Of a stretch of DNA of 64,000 bases, positions 27,123-35,804 are shown in pieces (position 1 is the first letter of the stretch; every line of letters starts with the position of its first letter). A program made the translations under genes and the position numbers. The DNA is taken from positions 186,001-250,000 of the forward strand of contig NZ_QBUD01000002.1 of assembly GCF_003058085.1 (NCBI RefSeq), written 5' to 3'. The notes under the pieces were generated by a model, which was not told the origin of the DNA, did not search any database, and was given only the letters and a program-made list of their open reading frames with translations. This DNA is from Yoonia sediminilitoris. Lineage in GTDB: Bacteria > Pseudomonadota > Alphaproteobacteria > Rhodobacterales > Rhodobacteraceae.

Positions 27123-28101
27123 CCTTGGCCTCGAACCCGAGGGTTTCGGGCGCAAAAACATAGTGCGCGCCGCAGAACTGGCAGTCAGCTGTGACAGTGC
27201 CTTGGTCGGTTGTCATCGTAGCAATGTCCTTGGCCGAGTAGATCGACAGGCTTTGACGCACGCCCGCTTCGGAGCAGGTACAGCCGAATTTCACCGACTG
27301 CGCATCATAGACACGCGGCTGTTCTTCATGAAACAGACGAACAAGCAGATCGGTCGGCGCAACGGTCGGGCCGATCAATTCAATCTCTTCGACCGTATCC
27401 AGCAGCGCATTGGCGCGAGTCCAGTTTTCGCCTTCATCATCATCCAACAAATCCTGCGCCTGCAAAACGCCCTCTTCGCCTGACCCGCCTTCGCTGGCCA
27501 CAAATGGGGATGCTTTGGGCATATGCTGCAACATCACGCCACCGGCACGCCAATGTACGTCTTCGCCCGGCAATTGGGACTGGCCATGGGTCAGGGCAAA
27601 ACGTGTCGGAATTTGCTCTGACTGGGCAAAATAAGTCTCTGCACAGGCTGAAAGCGACCCACCGGCGATAGGTGTAATACCTTGATACGGCGCTGTCCCC
27701 TCGCCCTGATCAATCAGAATGGCAAAGTAGCCATTGCCGATCTGGCCAAACGGGTCAGCCGTATGGTCAAGCGTCTCTGCGTCATAGGATGCGTAAGCGC
27801 GAACGCGGGCGGGTTGCCCATCGTCAGTGGGGCCATAGTAATCGGTGGCGATCAGACGCGCCGGACCAGAGCCGCGCACCTGCAACGACAGTTTCCAACG
27901 CAGTTTCATCGTTTGCCCGATCAATGCAGTCAGCAATGACATCTCTGCCACCAGCCCTTCGATCATCGGCGGATAGTCATGCTGCGACAAGACCTGTTCC
28001 AGCACCCCATCCAGACGGGCAACGCGCCCGCGAATGTCGGATGCGTCAAGTTGAAATGGCAGGACGGTGTCGTCCCATGCGATCTGGGTGCCGAGGCTCA
28101 T
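27109..28101 (-). CDS. hslO: Redox-regulated chaperone Hsp33
   Basis: Hsp33 is a holdase chaperone switched on by oxidation. The 330-residue protein has the N-terminal substrate-binding domain and the C-terminal zinc centre: FGCTCSEA and DCQFCG give the CXC...CXXC set. It is the first gene of a minus-strand group with a Nudix gene, cca and lysE. A near-palindrome lies at 28137-28148 in the 77-bp gap to the divergent Nudix gene. Confidence 0.96.
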   Translation of the reverse strand: MSLGTQIAWDDTVLPFQLDASDIRGRVARLDGVLEQVLSQHDYPPMIEGLVAEMSLLTALIGQTMKLRWKLSLQVRGSGPARLIATDYYGPTDDGQPARVRAYASYDAETLDHTADPFGQIGNGYFAILIDQGEGTAPYQGITPIAGGSLSACAETYFAQSEQIPTRFALTHGQSQLPGEDVHWRAGGVMLQHMPKASPFVASEGGSGEEGVLQAQDLLDDDEGENWTRANALLDTVEEIELIGPTVAPTDLLVRLFHEEQPRVYDAQSVKFGCTCSEAGVRQSLSIYSAKDIATMTTDQGTVTADCQFCGAHYVFAPETLGFEAKDGSA

Positions 28102-28178
28102 GGTCTTTCCTTACATGTCAGGGGCTGGCATACCGCGCCTATATAGGCTGGGCAAGCTTCGGTCCAAGGGGGTTAGCT

Positions 28179-28619
28179 ATGATCAGACGGTATGGCAGTG
28201 CGCCACTGGCCGGGCAACAGTACGAAGTCCGGCACGGGGCATACGGTGTTTTGCGACGGAGCGGGCAGGTCTTGCTGACGTGGCAGGGCGGCGAACATAA
28301 CGAACTGCAATTACCCGGCGGCGGGATCGACCCCGGCGAAAGCCCATTGCGTGCATTACACCGCGAAGTCTACGAGGAAACCGGCTGGAGCATCGCGCGT
28401 CCCCGACGTCTGGGCGTGTTCCGGCGTTTTACCTTTATGCCCGAGTACGACAAATGGGCCGAAAAGGTCTGTCATATCTTTATTGCACATCCGGTCCGCC
28501 GGTTGGATGAAGCACCCGAACCAGACCACACCCCTGTCTGGATGGATCTGGCCGAGGCGATTCCGCTTCTTCACAACGATGGCGACGCACATTTTGTCGC
28601 TGTTGCGGGGCGTGGATAG
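28179..28619 (+). CDS. Nudix hydrolase
   Basis: 146 residues with the full Nudix box GGIDPGESPLRALHREVYEE followed by TGW. It starts at ATG 28179 with AAGGGGG about 7 nt upstream; the much longer open frame to 27789 is antisense to hslO. It would cleave a nucleoside diphosphate linked to another group. The substrate cannot be assigned. It is divergent from hslO. Confidence 0.9.
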   Translation: MIRRYGSAPLAGQQYEVRHGAYGVLRRSGQVLLTWQGGEHNELQLPGGGIDPGESPLRALHREVYEETGWSIARPRRLGVFRRFTFMPEYDKWAEKVCHIFIAHPVRRLDEAPEPDHTPVWMDLAEAIPLLHNDGDAHFVAVAGRG

Positions 28620-28676
28620 AAAAGAGCGGGGGGCAGTCGGTGCAAGACCGCCCAAATGCCAATCAGGCAGTTCCGC

Positions 28677-28943
28677 TTACGCGTCTGCCTTGCCGGCTTT
28701 CTTACGCGGTGCTTTTGCTTTTGCAGTCGTCTTTTTTGCGGCAGTCTTGGCAGCAGCCTTTTTCGCGGTCGTTGGCTTTGCAGCAGTTTTCTTGGCGGTC
28801 TTGCCTTTCGCGCCTGCTGCCTTGAGCGCGTCAATCGCTTTGAGCCAATGCTCGGTGTCGCGTCCTTCTGGCTGACCAGCTTCGCGCCAAATGAAGTAGG
28901 CCGCTTCACGAATCTGCGCATCTGTATGCTGAACTTTGGTCAT
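28677..28943 (-). CDS. DUF2934 protein with Lys/Ala-rich histone-like tail
   Basis: An 88-residue basic protein. The first about 45 residues match DUF2934 (IREAAYFIWREAGQPEGRD and EHWLKAIDAL). The rest is a repetitive Ala/Lys/Thr tail with repeated AAKT/TAKK units, like histone H1-type tails. I place the start at 28943, where GGGGA lies 6-7 nt upstream. It may bind DNA or RNA, but no function is established. Confidence 0.8.
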   Translation of the reverse strand: MTKVQHTDAQIREAAYFIWREAGQPEGRDTEHWLKAIDALKAAGAKGKTAKKTAAKPTTAKKAAAKTAAKKTTAKAKAPRKKAGKADA

Positions 28944-28955
28944 TTTGATCCCCAT

Positions 28956-29260
28956 AATGATTGATATTGGTGCTTTCCGATAGCGCTAACAACTACCAAA
29001 ATGCTGCGATTGCACAATATCGAGATTATGACAACTTTAAATTGTTGCGGGTACGCAATACAGACACTGTAACGCCTTGAAAGGGTTGAAGTTAGACCGC
29101 GGGATTCCGGCTGACCTTAGCTGAAAAGCCGTTGCAAAGCCGCACTGCAGCATTTCTGGTGCCCAGTCAAAGCGACAGTGCGCGCATGGGCGCCGCCTTG
29201 CCCCTCCCGCAAAAAACCGATAACGCGCGGTTCAACTTCTGTTGACGCAAAGGCTATTCC
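28956..29260. other. Gap between DUF2934 gene and argG, no gene seen
   Basis: About 305 bp. The left half is AT-rich (around 29000-29050) and presumably holds promoters for one or both divergent genes; the right half is GC-richer and has no open frame I trust. AAAGG at 29249-29253 is the likely ribosome-binding site of argG. I see no strong terminator or riboswitch. Confidence 0.4.
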
Positions 29261-30478
29261 ATGACCGCCCCGAAAAAAGTTGTTCTGGCCTACTCCGGTG
29301 GCCTTGATACCTCCATCATTCTCAAGTGGCTGCAAACCGAATATGGCTGTGAAGTTGTGACCTTCACCGCTGACCTTGGTCAGGGGGAAGAGCTTGAACC
29401 AGCCCGCGCCAAGGCCGAGATGATGGGCGCATCCTCTATCCATATCGAAGATGTGCGCGAAGAGTTTGTACGCGACTTCGTCTTTCCGATGTTCCGCGCC
29501 AATGCCGTCTACGAAGGCGTTTACCTGCTTGGCACATCCATCGCACGCCCACTGATTTCAAAGCATCTGGTCGAGATTGCACAAGAAGAAGGCGCAGACG
29601 CCATCGCCCATGGTGCCACCGGCAAAGGCAACGATCAGGTCCGCTTTGAACTGGCCGCCTATGCGCTGAACCCCGACATCAAGGTGATCGCCCCATGGCG
29701 CGAATGGGACCTGTCGAGCCGGACAAAGCTGATCGAATTTGCCGAGCAGCACCAGATTCCGGTCGCCAAGGACAAGCGCGGCGAAGCACCGTTCAGCGTC
29801 GATGCGAACTTGCTCCATACCTCGTCGGAAGGCAAAGTGCTGGAAGACCCCGCAGAGGAAGCGCCTGACTATGTCTATCAGCGCACCGTGAACCCCGAAG
29901 ATGCGCCCGATACGCCCGAAATGGTCGAAATCACTTTTGAAAAGGGTGATGCGGTCGCGATCAATGGCGAAGCAATGTCGCCCGCGACGATCCTGACCAG
30001 ATTGAACGAACTGGGCGGAAAACACGGTGTTGGCCGTCTTGATCTGGTCGAAAACCGCTTTGTGGGCATGAAATCGCGCGGCATCTACGAAACCCCCGGC
30101 GGGACTGTCCTGCTTGAGGCGCACCGCGGGATCGAACAGATCACATTGGATTCCGGTGCCGGCCACCTCAAAGACAGCATTATGCCGCGTTACGCCGAGC
30201 TGATCTATAATGGTTTCTGGTACTCACCCGAACGGGAGATGCTGCAGGCCCTGATCGACAAGAGCCAGGAACATGTGTCGGGCACGGTCCGCGTAAAGCT
30301 GTACAAAGGGTCGTGTCAAACTGTCGCCCGCTGGTCAGATCATTCGCTTTATTCCGAAGCGCACGTGACGTTTGAAGATGACGCAGGCGCCTATGACCAG
30401 AAAGATGCCGCAGGGTTCATCCAGTTGAACGCGCTGCGTCTGAAACTGCTCGCCACACGGAACCGGCGGCTGAAGTGA
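29261..30478 (+). CDS. argG: Argininosuccinate synthase
   Basis: Joins citrulline and aspartate with ATP in arginine synthesis. The 405-residue protein begins with the ATP P-loop [18 protein letters not shown], has the GTSIARPLI and [16 protein letters not shown] motifs and the citrulline/aspartate-binding region through [18 protein letters not shown]. Length is normal. The GNAT gene follows with a 4-nt overlap. Confidence 0.98.
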   Translation: MTAPKKVVLAYSGGLDTSIILKWLQTEYGCEVVTFTADLGQGEELEPARAKAEMMGASSIHIEDVREEFVRDFVFPMFRANAVYEGVYLLGTSIARPLISKHLVEIAQEEGADAIAHGATGKGNDQVRFELAAYALNPDIKVIAPWREWDLSSRTKLIEFAEQHQIPVAKDKRGEAPFSVDANLLHTSSEGKVLEDPAEEAPDYVYQRTVNPEDAPDTPEMVEITFEKGDAVAINGEAMSPATILTRLNELGGKHGVGRLDLVENRFVGMKSRGIYETPGGTVLLEAHRGIEQITLDSGAGHLKDSIMPRYAELIYNGFWYSPEREMLQALIDKSQEHVSGTVRVKLYKGSCQTVARWSDHSLYSEAHVTFEDDAGAYDQKDAAGFIQLNALRLKLLATRNRRLK

Positions 30479-30939
30479 CCGTCCGGCTCGAACCCGTCAC
30501 ACGTGATGACGTGCGGCCACTGTTCGACCTGAAAGTTGCGCCCGAGGACCAGACCTTTGTCGCGCCCAACGAAAAAACGCTCGCACAAGCCCCCTATGAA
30601 ACGGGGGCTTGTGTGTTTGTGATTTGGGCAGGCAACACCCGCGCCGGTTTGATCGCCCTGCTCGATTTCGCAGAGCATGAATATCTGGAAGAAAACGATG
30701 ACCCTCAATCCGCCTTTGTTTGGCGGTTGATGATTGCGGATGAATTTCAAGGGCAAGGGTACGGAACGATGGCCCTTGATCTTGCTTGTGAATGGGCGCG
30801 CAACCGGGGCCGCCCGCGGATGTTCATTCAGGCGGTCACCACCAACCACGACGCGATCTCACTTTACGAGCGTTGCGGATTTGTCCGGACCGGAGTCGTG
30901 TCGGACGGCGAGGCCCAGTTGGTCAAATCGCTGATTTAG
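30475..30939 (+). CDS. GNAT-family N-acetyltransferase
   Basis: 154 residues with the GNAT fold: [19 protein letters not shown] is the acetyl-CoA-binding loop (Q-x-x-G-x-G) and [17 protein letters not shown] is the following motif. The start is GTG, overlapping argG by 4 nt (GTGA). A perfect 11-bp inverted repeat sits near its 5' end (30584-30613). Possible targets are small molecules such as polyamines or protein N-termini; none is indicated. Its 3' end overlaps the sulfotransferase-like gene by 17 nt, tail to tail. Confidence 0.88.
   Translation: MTVRLEPVTRDDVRPLFDLKVAPEDQTFVAPNEKTLAQAPYETGACVFVIWAGNTRAGLIALLDFAEHEYLEENDDPQSAFVWRLMIADEFQGQGYGTMALDLACEWARNRGRPRMFIQAVTTNHDAISLYERCGFVRTGVVSDGEAQLVKSLI
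30584..30613 (+). terminator. Strong hairpin inside the GNAT gene just after argG
   Basis: CACAAGCCCCC (30584-30594) and GGGGGCTTGTG (30603-30613) form a perfect 11-bp stem with an 8-nt loop. A weak T-rich stretch follows. It lies 106 nt past the argG stop, inside the next gene. It could attenuate or stabilise the argG message, or be coding coincidence. Confidence 0.35.
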
Positions 30940-31621
30940 CCATCTGTTCGTAGTACGGCAACGTTTCCGCCAGCAAATCTGCATCCCGCCCTGACAATTC
31001 AGGCAGGGGCCCTTCTGCTCCAGCGAAACCAGTACTCTTGTGCACGGCATCGTACCAATGCGCAGCCCACACCCCGTCTGCGTCGCGCCGCCCCGCTGGC
31101 CAATGCAGCATGGCAGGGTCATACGGCAGATCGATTTGCGCACATAGTTTGCGCAGCATGCCCTCGGGGTTGGCCCGTATATCGGCACTGTCAATCACAA
31201 TGCCACCCAACCGGTCATAAAGCGCAACCTGCTGTTCAAACCCCAGATCACGTGCAGTCACCGTTTCTCGTTTAGCGCCATAACTGGCAATCACGCGGGC
31301 AGGATGACGGATGAGATGGACGTTGACGCAGGCTTTGGCCCAGTCCAACGGAAAGCCGCCAATCATGTGATGCGGCATATGCTTCATATATAAATGTGGC
31401 TTTTGGGCTGGAATAGTATCTACGCAACGCGATGCGACCCTTTGCGGATCGGCCTCGTGTGCCGCAAGAATGTCATCTCGCATCGGATGGATGATCCCCG
31501 TTGCAGCCAGATAGGGCGCATAGAAAGGTTCATCCCAGACAGCAAAGTCGGGCCGGTTGCCAAAAGCATACATCATGGCTGTTGAAAGGTTGCGCGGGCC
31601 GGACCACATCGCGATCCTCAT
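30923..31621 (-). CDS. Sulfotransferase-like P-loop protein
   Basis: 232 residues. MRIAMWSGPRNLSTAMMYAF resembles the 5'-phosphosulfate-binding loop of sulfotransferases, and VHLIRHPARVIASY fits the 3'-phosphate-binding Arg/Ser motif. Whether it uses PAPS is untested. It follows the class-IV aminotransferase gene with a 4-nt overlap, so the two are made together and probably act in one pathway. Confidence 0.8.
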   Translation of the reverse strand: MRIAMWSGPRNLSTAMMYAFGNRPDFAVWDEPFYAPYLAATGIIHPMRDDILAAHEADPQRVASRCVDTIPAQKPHLYMKHMPHHMIGGFPLDWAKACVNVHLIRHPARVIASYGAKRETVTARDLGFEQQVALYDRLGGIVIDSADIRANPEGMLRKLCAQIDLPYDPAMLHWPAGRRDADGVWAAHWYDAVHKSTGFAGAEGPLPELSGRDADLLAETLPYYEQMAKSAI

Positions 31622-32517
31622 GATGCGGCAACCAAATCTTTGTAAAGCTGGCGGATCCTTTCTGTCATCGGACCAAGGGTGCCGGTTCCAATCTGCCGCC
31701 CGTCGATTTCGCTGACAGGCGTCTGCGCACCAAACGTACCGGTCAGGAACGCCTCGTCAGCCGAGTAGGTATCGACGAGCGAATAGTTCCGCTCGAATAC
31801 AGAGATGTCATTGGCGCGGCACAGATCAATCACCTTTTGGCGGGTGATCCCGTTCATGCAATAGTCGCCCGTGCTGGTCCAGACCGCGCCCTTTTTGACG
31901 ACAAAAAAGTTGCAAGCGTTGGTCGTATTCACAAAGCCATGCACATCCAGCATCAGCGCTTCATCCGCGCCCGCCTTTTCCGCCGCAATGCAGGCAAGGA
32001 TGCAATTCAGCTTGGAATGGCTGTTCAGCTTGGGGTCTTGCGTCATCGGCAGACCCCGCTGGTGCGGAACAGTGGCAAGCGTGATCGGGCGCGGGATTTG
32101 GGGCTTGGAATGTTCCATGATGATTACAAATGTCGGGCCTTGCCGGGACAAGCTAGGGTGTTGAAATGGCCGATGCTTGACCCCGCGCGTGACCATCAGC
32201 CGTGCATGGGCGTCGGTTGTCATGCCATTGGCCTTTTGCGTCTCTAACACGGCGGAAATGACCCCGTTTCTGTCCAATCCGATATCCAGATCAATCGCCT
32301 TTGCCGCCTCGAACAGTCGGTCGATATGTTCATCCATGAACGCCCATTTGCCATCATAAAGGCGCAGCCCTTCCCAAACACCATCACCCAGCATAAAGCC
32401 GCTATCATAGACACTGACGACAGCCTCTGCTTTGGGCACGATCCGACCATCCAGATAAATCAGGATGTCATCATTGCGCGCATCTTCCTGTGCTTGGTGA
32501 GTTGTGACTTTGGTCAT
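31618..32517 (-). CDS. Class-IV (fold type IV) PLP aminotransferase-like protein
   Basis: 299 residues of the branched-chain/D-amino acid aminotransferase family. VSVYDSGFMLGDGVWEGLRLY is the N-terminal signature and the PLP lysine is in LNSHSKLNCILA. The later segment GFVNTTNACNFFVV has Thr where the family usually has the Glu that contacts the PLP ring nitrogen, so the reaction may differ from a normal transaminase. It is cotranscribed with the sulfotransferase-like gene. Confidence 0.85.
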   Translation of the reverse strand: MTKVTTHQAQEDARNDDILIYLDGRIVPKAEAVVSVYDSGFMLGDGVWEGLRLYDGKWAFMDEHIDRLFEAAKAIDLDIGLDRNGVISAVLETQKANGMTTDAHARLMVTRGVKHRPFQHPSLSRQGPTFVIIMEHSKPQIPRPITLATVPHQRGLPMTQDPKLNSHSKLNCILACIAAEKAGADEALMLDVHGFVNTTNACNFFVVKKGAVWTSTGDYCMNGITRQKVIDLCRANDISVFERNYSLVDTYSADEAFLTGTFGAQTPVSEIDGRQIGTGTLGPMTERIRQLYKDLVAAS

Positions 32518-32556
32518 GAAATGCCCCCGCAGGCCAAGAGTGAAAGCACCAATGGA

Positions 32557-33423
32557 TCAAGTCCGAAATGATTGGACTTCGGACAAGTCAGGGATGACGT
32601 CGGCGGTGCCATGGCGCATCACCATGAGCGCACCGGCAATTGTCGCCTGCCCGATCGCCTGTGCCATGGGCATACCCCGATCAAGTGCCGCGAGGACATA
32701 GCCGGTAAAGGTATCGCCCGCCCCGGTCGTATCCACGGGCGTCACCGGGATTGCATCGAAATGCTGCTTTTCATCACGGCCGTACCAATCCGCACCTTTA
32801 CCGCCCAAAGTCACGATCACGTCAGCCAAAGGCAATTCAGCCGGTGATTTCCCTGTCGCCTGTTCCAGCTGCGCAGCCTCAACCTCGTTCAGGATCAGAA
32901 AATCAAGGTAGGGCAACACGGCCTTGACCCGATCTGCATCAAAGGGCGCGGCAGCATAGGCCACTTTCAATCCCATCTTCTTGCCCAGATCGGCAGCAGT
33001 GCGTTGCAGGTTGGTTTCATTCTGTATGACCAGCCAATCGCCGGTGTCCGCTTCGGCCATTGCTGTTTGAAGCGTACTTTGCGGAATGTTCACGTTTGCG
33101 CCCGGATGCAGCAGGATCGCATTTTCACCCTCTGGATCAACCATGATAATTGCTTGGGCCGTTTCCGTGCTGATCTCGATGATGTTGCGGGTATCCACGC
33201 CATATTCCAGCAAGCGCTGAACTGCCCAGCGCCCATCTTCTCCGACAGCCCCGATGTGGTTCACCCGCGCACCGGCACGGGCGGCCGCCACAGACATATT
33301 GGCGCCTTTGCCACCCAAAAAAAGTTTGCGGTCGATAGAGGCCAGCGTTTCCCCCGGCCCCGGTATCTTGGGTACGGAATAGACGAAATCCGCGTTGATT
33401 GAGCCCAAATTCCAGATCGCCAT
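32557..33423 (-). CDS. PfkB-family sugar kinase, ribokinase-like
   Basis: 288 residues. It has the two PfkB signatures: GGKGANMSVAAARAGARVN near the N-terminus and DTTGAGDTFTGYVLAAL near the C-terminus, where the Asp is the catalytic base. The overall form is closest to ribokinase, but the sugar is not certain, since no ribose transporter or regulator lies nearby. It starts at 33423, sharing one base with the maeB stop (TGATG). Confidence 0.9.
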   Translation of the reverse strand: MAIWNLGSINADFVYSVPKIPGPGETLASIDRKLFLGGKGANMSVAAARAGARVNHIGAVGEDGRWAVQRLLEYGVDTRNIIEISTETAQAIIMVDPEGENAILLHPGANVNIPQSTLQTAMAEADTGDWLVIQNETNLQRTAADLGKKMGLKVAYAAAPFDADRVKAVLPYLDFLILNEVEAAQLEQATGKSPAELPLADVIVTLGGKGADWYGRDEKQHFDAIPVTPVDTTGAGDTFTGYVLAALDRGMPMAQAIGQATIAGALMVMRHGTADVIPDLSEVQSFRT

Positions 33424-35678
33424 CAGTCTACCCCGCAGGCGGCAATCACGGCCATGTTCAGGATATCGTTCACGGTTGAAACGGTCGAACAAATCTGCAC
33501 CGGTTTGCCAATCCCTGACAGGATTGGACCGATGACAGTCGCCCCCGCCATTTCCTGCATCAGTTTGACCGATATTGACGCCGAATGCCGCGCCGGAACA
33601 ACCAACACGTTTGCAGGCCCGGTCAGCCGCGAGAAGGGATAATGTTCCTGCGCCTGCGTATTAAGTGCCACATCAACGGTCATTTCGCCTTCATATTCGA
33701 AATCGACGCCGCGCGTGTCCAGCACTTTCGGCGCTTGGTGCATCTTTTCCGCCCGTTCCGACACCGGATAACCGAATGTGGAAAAGGACAGGAACGCAAC
33801 GCGCGGATCAAGTCCCAGATCGCGGGCGACCGATGCGCCCCGCTCCGCAATATCAGCCAGATCGTTTTCATCGGGCCATTCATGCACAAGCGTGTCGGTG
33901 ATCAGGACGATACGCCCTTTGTGCAACACGGCGGTGACGCCGACTGCCCCATCGTGCGGTTGGGCGTCAAAGACGTGATTGATCAATTCAAGGACATGCG
34001 CCGATTTGCGGGTCGCGCCTGTAACCATGCCGTCTGCGTGACCATGCGCCAGCATGAGCGATGCAAAGACATGCCGGTCGCGGGCCGCAAGCCGGTGGAC
34101 ATCTGCCACGTCAAAACCCTTGCGTTGCAGACGTTTATACAGGAAATTCTTATAAGTTTCGAGGTACTCGGTGTTGGCCGCATTGACGATGGTCAACTCG
34201 CCCACGGCCTCACCCAGCCCTTCAGCGGTCAGCTTTTCCTTTACGTCATCTTCACGACCGACCACCAGCGCTTTGCCCATACCAGACCGCTGATAAAGCA
34301 CGGCAGCGCGCAGAACGCGGGGGTCGTCCCCTTCGGCAAAGATGACTGTCGATTGTGCAGCGCGGGCGCGCGCGTTCAGGCTGCGCAACATGGATTGCGT
34401 CGGGTCCATTCGGGATTTGAGCGATTGTTCGTAGGCGTCCATATCCACGATCGGACGGCGGGCAACGCCGGTTTTCATACCCGCTTGTGCCACAGCAGTC
34501 GGGATGCGGTGGATCAGGCGGGGGTCAAACGGGGTAGGAATGATGTAATCGCGGCCAAAGCTGAGTTTCTTGCCATATGCCAGCGCCACCTCATCAGGGA
34601 CGTCTTCACGCGCGAGGGCAGCAAGAGCTTCGGCGCAGGCGATCTTCATTTCGTCGTTGATTGCGCGGGCATGAATATCAAGCGCGCCACGGAAAAGGTA
34701 GGGAAACCCCAGTACGTTGTTCACCTGATTGGGGTAATCACTGCGCCCCGTAGCAACAATCGCATCTTCGCGGACGGCGTGGGCATCCTCGGGGGTGATT
34801 TCGGGATCAGGGTTGGCCATTGCAAAAATAACAGGGTTTTTCGCCATATTAGACACCATTTCCTGCGTGACCGCACCCTTGGCACTCACCCCAAGGAAAA
34901 CATCGCAATCTTTCATGGCATCATCCAGACTGCGGGCTCTGGTATTGGCTGCATGGGCTGATTTCCACTGGTTCATACCGTCGGTGCGACCCTGATAGAT
35001 CACACCCTTGGTGTCGCACATGATGCAATTGTCATGCTTGGCACCCATTGCCTTAAGCAGTTCCAGACAAGCAATCCCGGCGGCACCAGCCCCATTCAAA
35101 ACGATTTTCACGTCTTCGATTTTCTTGCCGGACAGATGCAAGGCATTCAGCAGCCCAGCCGCACAAATCACCGCTGTCCCGTGCTGGTCATCGTGAAAGA
35201 CAGGGATATCCATCTGCTCTTTCAGAGTCTGTTCGATGATAAAGCATTCAGGGGCCTTGATATCCTCCAGATTGATCCCGCCAAAGGTGGGGCCCATCAG
35301 ACGCACAGCCTTGATGAATTCATCCGGGTCTTCGGTATCCAGTTCAATGTCGATGGAGTTCACATCGGCAAAGCGTTTGAACAGGACCGATTTGCCCTCC
35401 ATCACCGGTTTGGACCCAAGCGCGCCCAGATTTCCAAGCCCCAGAACAGCCGTGCCGTTGGAAATTACAGCCACCAGATTGCCCTTGTTGGTGTAATCAT
35501 AAGCCGTCGCAGGGTCGCGCGCGATTTCCTCGCAAGGGATCGCCACGCCGGGGGAATATGCCAGTGACAGATCACGCTGGGTTGTCATTGGCACGGTGGC
35601 CTGAATTTCCCATTTACCCGGGCTTGGTTGCATGTGGAATTGCAACGCGTCCTCGCGTGTCAGCTTGTTCTTTGCCAT
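33423..35678 (-). CDS. maeB: NADP-dependent malic enzyme with phosphotransacetylase-like domain
   Basis: Converts malate to pyruvate and CO2, making NADPH. The 751-residue protein has the malic enzyme part (about 1-430) with YSPGVAIPC, FHDDQHGTAVI and the dinucleotide motif NGAGAAGIA, and a C-terminal phosphotransacetylase-like domain (about 440-751, with VTGATRKSAHV) that usually regulates rather than catalyses. Start 35678 has AGGGG upstream. A longer open frame to 36203 is antisense to mutS. Divergent from mutS. Confidence 0.96.
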   Translation of the reverse strand: MAKNKLTREDALQFHMQPSPGKWEIQATVPMTTQRDLSLAYSPGVAIPCEEIARDPATAYDYTNKGNLVAVISNGTAVLGLGNLGALGSKPVMEGKSVLFKRFADVNSIDIELDTEDPDEFIKAVRLMGPTFGGINLEDIKAPECFIIEQTLKEQMDIPVFHDDQHGTAVICAAGLLNALHLSGKKIEDVKIVLNGAGAAGIACLELLKAMGAKHDNCIMCDTKGVIYQGRTDGMNQWKSAHAANTRARSLDDAMKDCDVFLGVSAKGAVTQEMVSNMAKNPVIFAMANPDPEITPEDAHAVREDAIVATGRSDYPNQVNNVLGFPYLFRGALDIHARAINDEMKIACAEALAALAREDVPDEVALAYGKKLSFGRDYIIPTPFDPRLIHRIPTAVAQAGMKTGVARRPIVDMDAYEQSLKSRMDPTQSMLRSLNARARAAQSTVIFAEGDDPRVLRAAVLYQRSGMGKALVVGREDDVKEKLTAEGLGEAVGELTIVNAANTEYLETYKNFLYKRLQRKGFDVADVHRLAARDRHVFASLMLAHGHADGMVTGATRKSAHVLELINHVFDAQPHDGAVGVTAVLHKGRIVLITDTLVHEWPDENDLADIAERGASVARDLGLDPRVAFLSFSTFGYPVSERAEKMHQAPKVLDTRGVDFEYEGEMTVDVALNTQAQEHYPFSRLTGPANVLVVPARHSASISVKLMQEMAGATVIGPILSGIGKPVQICSTVSTVNDILNMAVIAACGVD

Positions 35679-35804
35679 GATTTCCCCTCGACTACAGTCC
35701 GGCGACCATAATGTGTTCTGGATTGAACCTGCAACGGGTTGATTTCGGGGTTTCGCCGGATTCTTGGCGCAGATAGTGTTGCGCGTGATGATCCGGGGGG
35801 ACAG

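Noticed and set aside
33585..34961. 458-codon plus-strand frame opposite maeB
   Set aside because: Antisense to a complete, well-conserved malic enzyme; composition is atypical and no family is seen.
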